Position numbers and translations under genes: made by a program. Below are positions 1 through 10,840 of a stretch of 64,000 nt of DNA, piece by piece (the stretch's first letter is position 1; each line of letters starts with the position of its first letter). The notes under the pieces were generated by a model. That model ran no database searches, had not been told where the DNA came from, and saw only the letters and a program-made list of their open reading frames with translations. Location of the stretch: the NCBI GenBank assembly GCA_963930775.1, contig OZ005693.1:372001-436000 (forward strand), read 5' to 3'. Source of the stretch: Cliona cf. orientalis. Its lineage: Eukaryota > Porifera > Demospongiae > Clionaida > Clionaidae.

Positions 1-3000
1 TGTGGTGGACACTGGCAGACCTACTCCTCTAATGGGAGACCAATGTGACTCAATGCCTTATGTGTGAGTGGAAAAAATATCCATCAGATTCTATAAGATT
101 CGATTCTTACCATGCAGGGAAATATCTTTTTCCTTCAACTCTATGCCTACCTCAGGTGATCTGGATTCACTAGATGATGGGGTGGAATTTGGATATAGAT
201 TAAACAATAATGAGTGGATCCCTCTTGCATGGTACTCATCTCAAACTGACCGAGATGATTGGATTAAAGTTGGAGTATTGACGAATAATAATCTCATGGT
301 ACGGGGATTCAGTGTACCATTTATTCATGGACACACACACAATGTTGCATTGAAGCTGTGTGGCAGTGAGATCATAGAGGATGGTGCCTCACTGAGCTTC
401 AGGTGGCTACAGACAGTCAACTCAAGTCTAGAGCGAGATGTAGATGATATAGCTATTGATGATGTCCAAATCATCATTAATTCTTCCACACTGCAACTTG
501 TGCTACTTATGGATAATTTTGACAATCAGATGAGCATAAAGTAGGTTATTTTAATTAAGTACTTATCTTCATATCAATTTATAACTTACACAATTACCTA
601 TTTCAGCTCCAGTAGATGGACTGATATTGATCGTGTGACAATAGATGAACAAAACGACAGACTAGTGTTTGGTGCAGAGAGTCCAATGTTTGGTCCACTC
701 CCTCCATTGAGAGCTGGTCAACCACGGCGAACCATCATCAGTCGAAGAATATCCACTGTCCCTCTTCACCTCAGCTTTCAAGTACAACTCAGCTACACTT
801 TAATCACAGCAAGCTCTTCAGATTGTCCAAACACTGACACAGCACCACCTCCCAGGCTGGAGTATCGAGCTAATGGTTCACAAAACTGGACATCAATCAA
901 ACCAGGTACCCCAACAAAAGCACTAAGTCTTGTGAAGTTTTAATAATCAATTGCATAATAATATTATGCATACAGATAACATCACTGTAACTGAAGAACC
1001 ATACATGGCAGTGAGAAGCTATTTAACCAGTATTGGTGGTATAGCTCTAAGTGCACTACCAGTTCAGTTTCGTCTTGCTCAGTTGGATCACCGTGGAGGA
1101 TTCTGTGACTGCTGGGGCGTGGTAAACCTCACAGTCACTCCACCAAATGGACAAGCTACAGAATTATCGTATGTTCCATTTTGGTGGTCATCTATGATAA
1201 AATTAAATTTGATAAGTAATCGTTATTATTATCACATTTCAGTGAGGTATGCGGTGGGAACACCTCAGAAGCTTTCCAGTCACTTTTGGAGACAGTGTCC
1301 AATCAGATATTAGGGACGTTAGGTGACAACATTATTGCTGGATTCTGTGGGGACAATGAAGGCATACCTCAGGTGTTTATCGCTCAATTTGGAGGTACAC
1401 CTATTCAAGGAGTAGGAAATTGTAACAGTTCTGGTCTAGTTTTGGAGACGACAACAGAAGATGAAGGTACTGATGTGACTACAACAAATATAAATACACG
1501 GGAATCTGGTATCCGAGATAGCATCATCATGGAGAATGGAAATTTCAGTTTAGTTCTAGTCCAGGTATGTTGAATTCATAGTACACATACATACACACAA
1601 CAACACAATATGCAGATTGAAAGCAGAATGTACACAAGTGCATTGGTGATTCTGAATGACTCAGTGAGTCTCAGTGTGACCACAGCCGCTGCTGGTAATG
1701 TGAACTTAACACAAGCCTCCTATCTGCTCAGTGCTATAGTGAATGGTTTTGGTAATCAAACAGTCGGGCAAGGTGTCAGTGAGGTATTTAATAATATTAT
1801 TATCTCAATCTGAGGCACATAATAATACACTATTTCTATTTCATGCACACTCATACACATTAAACAGTTGGTTTTGTCAACTGCCAGTGGACTCTTGGAA
1901 ATTGCCCAAAACCGAGTTGAAAATGGAATAAATGTATACTCCCTTTGTAGTTTGCTAACCCTATTATCATAGTGGTTCTGTTTATGCCTGTGATACAGAA
2001 ACCAGATATCATTGCCGGAAGCACTCTGCTTCAAGTCATTGATCAGTTTGCTCTCAACAACCACAACATATCTCATCCAGTCACAAGTGATAACATTGGT
2101 ATGCAGCTATTGCCCTATAATAATGATATTAATTATTATAATTATTATGGCATGCACAAATTAAGTCTTTCTAGTCAAAGAGATATCTTTGAATGACTTT
2201 GAGGATGAATTCATTTCTGGTGTATCAGAGGAAAGAGCTAAAATACGTATTCCAAGAATAGTTTTGGAAAGAAGTGATCAAGATCCTGTCAGAATGGCTT
2301 CTCTGCTCTTTAGAAATATGTCAGGACTGCTACCAGACAGGCTGGAGGAAAATGAAAATGATCGGTTGGTTAACATAATTTTGTCAATGAATGAAATCCG
2401 ATATTATTATTATTATACCTCTCTCCTTCTCAAATGAATGTCATAATAATCAATAATACCCAGTAGAAACCTTGTGTTTCGTTTGGCCTCTCCAGTCATC
2501 TCTGCCAGTTTCCAGTGTGATACTTGTACCACATCCAACCTCTCCACTCCAGTACAAGTCATATTCAAACATACACCCTACGATCAGGTTAGTCCGTAAT
2601 ATTATTATTATCATGCATGACAATTAAGTTGCATTAATGTAAAATGGAGTACTTAAATAAAATATCTAGCTATCTACCTCCAAGTATACTGATTTGCCAG
2701 GATTTTTACTGAGTTCTGAGTATGAAATTTAATACTAAAAAGTAGTGGAGACTAAATGGAAACCATCATGGGGCAATATTATCTGCTGGTTATAGAGCTT
2801 AATTTTGCATGATACATGCCACAAATTATAAAATTATTATAGTAGCTACATACCATGGTTTCCTCATTTCAGGCTCTAGTGGACAGTGATCCTGAAACCT
2901 CAATTATGTGTGTTTTCTGGGACTTTGATGATGAAATTGAGTAAGCACTAGCTAATTACAAGTGTATACTAGTGGTTTGATATTACTGGAATAAAAATGG

Positions 3001-4656
3001 AATGTATAGAGTTACATTTTCCATGAAAATTTAATTACATACATGCATGAGCTGATTTTGTACCAGCCCTGGATCGATAGCTACTATGAACCTGGTATTG
3101 GTATAGGAATATTATGTACTTTGACCTTAAATCTTAGACGGCAGCCTGGAGCCATCCTCTACCCAGGGCAGTGGTCTGATGAAGGTTGTGAGACAAACTT
3201 CAACTCCACCATGACTGTCTGCAAGTGCAACCATCTCACTCACTTTGCCATCTTGCTCAGTGCTCGACCTCTTGACCTCTTACAGGCAAAAATCTTATCC
3301 TTACAGATTACTGGATACATTGGAGTGTCCATCTCACTGGTTGCCATGGCAGCAACTGTATTTATATTCCTTTTCTTGGAGTGCAAAATTAATGCTAACA
3401 TTTCCAAAAAGAAACCTCTTGTTACGATGCGTAACTACATTCACATTCAACTGTGTGTGACGCTGGCCATTGCTCAGATTATCTTTGTGGCTGGAATTGA
3501 ACCTCGTTTGGGGGAGGGGCATTTGGTGGGTGGAGTCCCAGTTGGCTGTCGATTGGTGGCTGTTCTCCTCCACTACTGGTTCCTAGTCTCCTTCATGTGG
3601 ATGCTGATGGAGGGCGTGGTCCTCTATGTTGCACTGGTCAGGGTCTTCATCAGTCATCATGCTAGATACATTGCAGCCTTCACCATTGCCAGCTATGGTA
3701 AGTGTGGAACACTGTATACACTGAGAAGAATTATCTCCCGTAGCTACATTCCTCCAGGTTTGCCTCTGCTCTATGTTGGTGGTCTCACAGTACCTCTGGG
3801 CTTTGCTAGGAGTGAGGAGATGAGAAAGTATCACAGCTATGACTATGGCCATGAGCAGGCGTAAGTTTGATCTTCTCTTCTCTTCACATTTTTAATATCT
3901 AGCTACTGCTTATCATTATTGCACATGCATCCAGCTGCTTTCTGAATCCCATGAACTCATTCGTGTGGTCACTAATTCTCCCAGTGATTTTGATCCTACT
4001 GGCTAACATTGGTTTCTTTATAATGACCCTTGTTATCAAATATAAAAACCAAAACAGAACCGAGCAGCACAAAGAAAAATCCAAGCAAGTTTGGTAAGCT
4101 TTAGCTAAGATGATTCAGAGATATTAAATTTGAAAGAAAAAACCATAATTGTTAAGGAATTGGTTGAAGGCCTCTATCTCTCTGACTGTGGTGATGGGCA
4201 TTACTTGGATCATTGGAGTTGTGGTGATAGAAGTTGAAGAGCTCTTTCCCCTCGCTTACATCTTCACCATCTTTGTGGCCTTCCAAGGTCTCTTCATCTT
4301 CATCTTGTTTGTGCTGCTCCAAAAACCTATGAGAGAGAGCTACGCTAAATGGTGGAAGGCTACGGTCTCTGAGTCTGATTATCTCAGCAAATACTTTGGA
4401 CAAACAAACCTTACCTCCACACTGGTCAGTGACTTATATCATATGATGTAATAGAGCTAGCCTATAATGATTTTATCCATTTAATTAGACCCCTCAGGGT
4501 GTTATACCTTCTACTCTGAAATCATCAGAAGCCAATGGTGAAAAACTCGAATTGTCTCAAAGTGAAATTATAAAAAATCTGAATGTCAAAGAAGGTACTG
4601 AACTGGATGAAGAACAGCCTCAACAAGGAAGAGAGCAGCGTCCAATCACTGCATAG
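1..4656 (+). CDS. Adhesion GPCR gene A, reelin-like ectodomain, 5' partial
   Basis: This is the first of seven tandem paralogs; its 5' exons lie left of the window, which opens inside the exon ending ...DQCDSMPYV. Readable exons encode two reelin-like sub-repeat regions (GVEFGYRLNNNEWIPL; LDHRGGFCDCWGV), a GAIN domain (about 1560-3240) and a GPS reading CKCNHLTHFAILLSA, with predicted cleavage between Leu and Thr at 3237/3238. One exon (3138-3697) carries GPS, TM1-TM4 and the ICL1 sequence NISKKKPLVTMRNY. Three to four further exons give TM5-TM7 and a tail ending PITA before TAG at 4654-4656. All splice sites I checked are GT-AG and no lesion is visible. By family knowledge such proteins are plasma-membrane receptors that self-cleave at the GPS and signal through a tethered agonist; the ligand is unknown. 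The reelin-like label is a motif-level inference. Confidence 0.75.
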
Positions 4657-4966
4657 ATTAAAAAAATGCATCATTCTCACGAGTATAGATTCACAATCAA
4701 AATACTGTAGATGATAGATCAACAAATTTTAACTAAAAACTTTTAATACGACACCTCAAAATTATTAAGATTGAATAATAGCGCTGATCATCATCATGTT
4801 AACTTTGCCAAAGTTGATGGAAAGGATCGTCAAAGTGACACGATTGCGCGCGCAAAATCTGGGCATGCGCAATAGGTGAGATTTTGTCCACGCCTCCTTT
4901 GAAGCCGCATATTATATCAAATGGCTTGCTAGCCTCACTTGCTAAGCTTTGAACAAGCCAAACATC
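4657..4966 (+). promoter_or_regulatory. Intergenic A-B region with array promoter module
   Basis: This 310-bp spacer holds the 3' end of gene A and, at about 4806-4915, a block conserved upstream of genes B, C, F and G: GGAAAGGATCGTCAAAGTG, then a GCGCGCGC stretch, then GGCATGCGCAAT (an NRF1-like half palindrome) and CACGCCTCC. No reading frame is supported. Its position 50-150 bp before each signal-peptide ATG suggests the core promoter. This is inferred from conservation alone. Confidence 0.55.
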
Positions 4967-7900
4967 ATGAACTTGTTTTACCTCTTAATTTTTCTGTGCG
5001 GATTGCTTTGTTTATCGAAGGCCTCGCCTCGAAGCATATCAGGGTCAGTTTCTCCCCCTGGCGCCGCGGCACCCCCGACACATCGAGTCGCTCGAAGAAC
5101 TGCGTCACAGCAGGCCACCGTCGAGTATACTTTGATAACTCTCAATTCTCCTGACTGTAAGAATTACACGGTCAACAAATTTCCCGTGAGGGTGCAATAC
5201 AGGATTACAAATTCAGATCTTAGCACATCTAGGGAATGGATCAGCTTGGAGTCCATACTGATTGCAAAAAGTAAGTATCATGCAGCAAGAAATCACACTG
5301 TATTGTCTAATCTAGCTAAGTGGTAATGAATAATTGAGAGATACGTATAATTTGTACTAGTGGAAAAACTTAATAAAGAATTATAAACACAGGTTCAAAT
5401 GGATGTGACTCTTTCCCCCTGACTCCATCAGTTGGTAATGATGACATTACGGCCAATGTAAGATCCTACAGTGCAGTGATTCCCAATATCAACCCAATCA
5501 GTGATGATCAGAGAGTTCAACTTCGTCTGATCCAATCAGATCACAGAGGAGGATTCTGTGACTGTTGGGCTGTCTCTGATCTAACACTAAGACATGAAGA
5601 TTCCATTGTCCATGTCATTCCACTGAAGTAAGCTCCAATTATATATAGCTCATTCTTATCGGAAAATGTAACATTATTATTGCTACAGTCGATCTTGTGC
5701 CACAAGTAGACAACTTTATGCCAGTTTGTCAGCTTTCCTTGGCACCTCTGGCAGCAGTGGTAATACGGTCACTTGCACAAACTACACCATTACTTCTGAT
5801 ACATCAGTTCTTGGTTTTTGTCGAGGTAGTGCGAGTGTTCCTCGAGGGTTTGTCTCAGTTGAGTTTGGTGCTGAGACCCAGTCACAGTGTGAGAATACTG
5901 CAGCTGTGGTGGACACTGGCAGACCTACTCCTCTAATGGGAAACCAATGTGACTCAATGCCTCATCTGTGAGTGAAAAACTTAACATCTATAATAATATG
6001 TCTCACCATTGACTAGTTTTGCAGGGAAATAGTTTTTTTCCTTAACTTGATGCCTGACACAAGCAACTTGGATTCACTAGATGAAGGGGTGGAGTTTGGA
6101 TATAGATTAAATAATAATGAGTGGATCCCTCTTGTGTGGTACTCATCTCGAACTAACCGAGATGATTGGATTAAAGTTGGAACGTTGACGAGTAATATTC
6201 TCACTGTACGAGGATTCAGTGTACCATTTATTCATGGAGTCACACACAATGTTGTATTGAAGCTGTGTGGCAGTGAGATCATAGAGGATGGTGCCTCACT
6301 GAGCTTCAGGTGGCTACAGACAGTCAACTCTAGTGTAGCGCCAAGTGAAGATGATATAGCTATTGATGATGTTCAAATTGGCATTAAGTCTTCCACACTG
6401 CAACTTGTGCTACTTACAGATAATTTTAACAATCAGATAAGCATCAAGTAAGTTATTTTAATGAGTAATAATACTATGTCACTGTGCTAACGGTCCCTAT
6501 TTCAGCTCCAGTAGATGGACTGACGTTGATCGTGCGACAATAGATGAGCAAAACGACAGACTAGTGTTTGGTGAAGAGAGTCCAATGTTTGGTCCACTCC
6601 CTCCAAGGCCAGAGAGACCTAATGAAGGACAGCGAACCATCATCAGTCGAAGAATATCCACTGTCCCTCTTCACCTCAGCTTTCAAGTACAACTCAGCTA
6701 CACTTTAATCACAGCCAGCTCTTCAGATTGTCCAAACACTGACCCAGCACCACCTCCCAGGCTGGAGTATCGAGCTAATGGTTCACAAAGCTGGATGGTT
6801 ATCGAGCCAGGTACCCAACAAAAGCACTTGTGAAGTATTATATAATTTTCCACTGCATAATAATTATTATGCATATGCATACAGATAACATCTCTATAAC
6901 TGAAGAACAATACATGGCTGTGAGAAGCTATTCAACCAGTATTGGTGGCATAGCTCTAAGTGTACTACCAGTTCAGTTTCGTTTCGTTCAGTTGGATCAC
7001 CGTGGAGGATTCTGTGACTGCTGGGCCGTGGCAAACCTCACAGTCACTCCACCAAATGGACAAGCTACAGAACTATCGTATGTTCCATTTTGGTGGCATC
7101 TATGATAAAATCATAATCGTTACTATTATCACATTTCAGTGAGGTATGCGGTGGGAACACCTCAGAAGCCTTCCAGTCACTTTTGGAGAGAGTATCTAAT
7201 CAGACATTAGGGACGTTAGGTGACAGTATTATTGCTGGATTCTGTGGGGACAGTGAAGGCATACCTCAGGTGTTTGTCGCTCAATTTGGAGGTACGCCTC
7301 TTCAAGGATTAGGAGAATGTAACAGTTCTGATCTAGTTTTGGAGACAACAACAGAAGATGAAGGTACTGACGTGACTACAACAAATACTATTATTACGAT
7401 AAATATACTGGAATTCGAATCTGATGTCCGAGATAGTATCATCATGGAGAATGGAAATTTTAGTTTAGTTCTAGTCCAGGTATGTTGAATTCATAGCATA
7501 CATCATACATACACACAATAACACACTATGCAGATTGAAAGCAGATCATACGCAAGTGCATTGGTGACTCTGAATGACTTTGTGAATCTCAGTGTGACTA
7601 CAGCCGCTGCTGGTAATGTGAACTTAACACAAGCCTCCTATCTGCTCAGTGCTATAGTGAATGGCTTTGGCAACCAAACAGTCGGGCAAGGTGTCAGTGA
7701 GGTATTTAATAATTTTCTCAATCTGAGGTACACTATTTCTATTTCATGCACACTCACACACATTAAACAGTTGGTTTTGTCAACTGCCAGTGGACTCTTG
7801 GAAATTGCCCAAATCCGAGTTGAAAATGGAATAAATGTATAGCTACTCCCTTTGTAGTTTGCTAGCCCAATTATCATGATAGTGATTCTGTTTATGCCTG

Positions 7901-10528
7901 TGATATAGAAACCAGATATCATTGCCGGAAGCACTCTGCTTCAAGTCACTGATCAGTTTGCTCTCAACAACCACAACATATCTCATCCAGTCACAAGTGA
8001 TAACATTGGTACGTACCTATTGACCTATAATAATGGTATTAGCTAATTATTATGATAAATATGGCATGCACAAATCAAGTCTTTCTAGTTAAAGAAATAT
8101 CTTTGAATGACGTTGAGGATGAATTCATCCTTGGTGTATCAGAGGAAAGAGCTAAAATACGTATTCCAAGAATAGTTTTGGAAAGAAGTGATCAAGATCC
8201 TGTCAGAATGGCTTCTCTGCTCTTTAGAAATATGTCAGGGCTGCTACCAGAGAGGCTGGAGGGAAATGAAAGTGATCGGTTGGTTAACGCAATTTTGAAT
8301 GAAATCTGATATTATTATTATACCTTTCTCTATCTCAAATGCATACACACACATAACATACCCTATCAGCAGAAACCTTGTGTTTCGTTTGGCCTCTCCA
8401 GTCATCTCTGCCAGTTTCCAGTGTGATGCTTGTACTACATCCAACCTCTCCACTCCAGTACAAGTCATATTCAGACATACACCCTATGATCAGGTTAGTC
8501 CATATTACTATCAAGACAATTAATGTAAATTTAAATGGGGTACTTAATATCTAGCTATCTACCTCCTGGTCAAAGTATACTGATTTGCAAGTATTTTTTT
8601 TACTGAATTCTGAGTATGAAATTTAATACTAAAAAGTAGTGGAGACTAATTATCATTTACTGGAAACCAATCTGCTGGTTATAGAGCTTAATTTTGCATG
8701 ATACATGCCACAAATTATAAAATTATTATAGTAGCCACATGCCATAACTTCCTCATTTCAGGCTCTAGTGGACGGTGATCCTGAAGGCTCAATCGTGTGT
8801 GTTTTCTGGGACTTTGATGATGAAATTGAGTAAGCACTAGTTAATTACAAGTATACTATAGTGGTTTGATGTTACCGAACTAAAAACAGAATGTATAGAC
8901 TCTGAGTTACATTTTCCATGAAAATTTAATATACATGAGCTAATTTGTACCAGCCCTGGATCGATAGCTATCTCTGGTATTAGAATAGCAATATTATGCA
9001 CTTTGACCTTAAATCTTAGAGTGCAGCCTGGAGCCATCCTCTACCCAGGGCGGTGGTCTGATGAAGGCTGTGAGACAAACTTCAACTCCACCATGACTGT
9101 CTGCAAGTGCAACCATCTCACTCACTTTGCCATCTTGCTCAGTGCTCGACCTCTTGACCTCTCACAGGCAAAAATCTTATCCTTACAGATTATTGGATAC
9201 ATTGGAATATCCATATCACTGGTTGCCATGGCAGCAACCGTGTTTATATTCCTTTTCTTGGAGTGCAAAATTAATGCTAACATTTCCAAAAAGAGACCTC
9301 TTGTTACGATGCGTAACTACATTCACATTCAACTGTGTGTGACGCTGGCCATTGCTCAGATTATCTTTGTGGCTGGAATTGAGCCTCGTTTGGGGGAGGG
9401 GCATTTGGTGGGTGGAGTCCCAGTTGGCTGTCGATTGGTGGCTGTTCTCCTCCACTACTGGTTCCTAGTCTCCTTCATGTGGATGCTGATGGAGGGAGTG
9501 GTCCTCTATGTTGCACTGGTCAGGGTCTTCATCAGTCATCATGCTAGATACATTGCAGCCTTCACCATTGCCAGTTACGGTAAGACTAGTGTATAACACA
9601 AGCTACACTGAGAAGAATTATCTCCAGTACTAAATTCCTCCAGGTTTGCCTCTGCTCTATGTTGGTGGTCTCACAGTACCTCTGGGCTTTGCTAGGAGTG
9701 AGGAAATAAGAAGAAATCAAAATTATGATTATGGCTATGAGTTTGATCTTCTCTTTTCTTCACATTTTTAATAGCTATGCTTGTATCATTATTGCATGTC
9801 CAGCTGCTATCTTAATCCCACGAGCTCATTCGTGTGGTCACTAATTCTCCCAGTGATTCTGATCCTACTGGCTAACATTGGTTTCTTTATAATGACCCTG
9901 GTTATCAAGTATAAAAACCAGAACAGAACTGAGCAGCACAAAGAAAAATCCAAGCAAGTTTGGTAAGCTATAGCTAATTATACAGAAGTGAGATCAAATT
10001 TGAATAGATTATAATTTCTATTGTAAAGGAATTGGTTGAAGGCCTCCATCTCTCTCGTTTTGGTGATGGGCATTACTTGGATCATTGGAGTTCTGGTGAT
10101 AGAAGTTGAAGAGCTCTTTCCCCTTGCTTACATCTTCACCATCTTTGTGGCCTTCCAAGGTCTCTTTATCTTCATCTTGTTTGTGCTGCTCCAAAAACCA
10201 GTGAGGGAGAGCTACGCTAAATGGTGGAAGGCTACGGTCTCTGAGTCCGATTATCTCAGCAAATACTTTGGACAAACAAACCTTACCTCCACACTGGTCA
10301 GTGACTTATATCATGTGACATAATAGATCCAGTAATTAAAATTTATACACATTTAGACGTACTCCTCAGGGTATTGTACCTTCTACTCTGAAATCACCAG
10401 AAGCCAATGGTGAAAAGCTCGAGTTGTCTCAAAGTGAAGTTATCAAAAATCTGAATGTCGAAGAAGGTATTGAACCAGATGAAAAACAGCCTCAACAAGA
10501 AAAAGAGCAGCATCCAATCACTGCATAG
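4967..10528 (+). pseudogene. Adhesion GPCR gene B, disrupted by loss of a splice donor
   Basis: The start ATG at 4967 opens signal peptide MNLFYLLIFLCGLLCLSKA; the upstream ATG used by paralogs C and G is TTG here. Exons, from splice sites and paralog alignment: 4967-5270, 5393-5627, 5689-5967, 6025-6447, 6506-6810, 6885-7077, 7140-7479, 7534-7701, 7771-7836, 7909-8008, 8089-8278, 8373-8493, 8762-8829, 9020-9579, 9644 onward, then TM5-TM7 and tail exons. Domain order is signal peptide, reelin-like sub-repeats, GAIN, GPS (cleavage at 9119/9120), 7TM, tail; an intact product would be about 1300 aa. The exon after TM4 lacks 10 bases, including the donor, that all paralogs keep (GAGCAGGC|GTAAG). 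Read-through reaches TAA at 9769-9771, leaving only about four TM helices. A 4-bp insertion also shifts the last exon near 10363. I call it disrupted, although a truncated product with ectodomain and GPS could still be made. Confidence 0.65.
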
Positions 10529-10840
10529 ATTATGATGCATCATTCTCACAATAATAGATTCACAGTCAAGTTATTGCCACGGTAGATGATAGATTAGCAA
10601 ATTTTAGAAAAACTCTTAATACGTCACCTCAAAGTTAATTTTGTGATAATAATTTATTAAGGTTCATAATGTGATCTTTGCCAAAGTTGATGGAAAGGAT
10701 CGTCAAAGTGACACGATTTGCGCGCGCAAAATCTGGGCATGCGCAATAGGTGAGATTTGCCCACGCCTCCTTTGAAGCCGCATATATACTAGATCGACTT
10801 CAAATGGCTTGCTAGCCTCAGCCTGAGACCTTGCTAAGCT
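10529..10840 (+). promoter_or_regulatory. Intergenic B-C region with array promoter module
   Basis: This 312-bp spacer contains the conserved block at about 10679-10790 (GGAAAGGATCGTCAAAGTG, GCGCGCGC, GGCATGCGCAAT, CACGCCTCC), followed by AGATCGACTTCAAATGGC, which is also shared with F and G, just before the gene C start. There is no supported reading frame. The promoter role is inferred from conservation and position. Confidence 0.55.

Noticed and set aside
3334-3573. Antisense 79-aa frame (minus strand) repeated in most receptor copies
   Set aside because: It is the mirror of the strongly conserved 7TM exon; its conservation follows from the sense strand, and it has no family resemblance of its own.
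5697-5936. Second frame overlapping the GFCRGSASVPRG exon, present in several copies
   Set aside because: An out-of-frame reading of a conserved exon; only the frame continuous with neighbouring exons gives the paralog protein.
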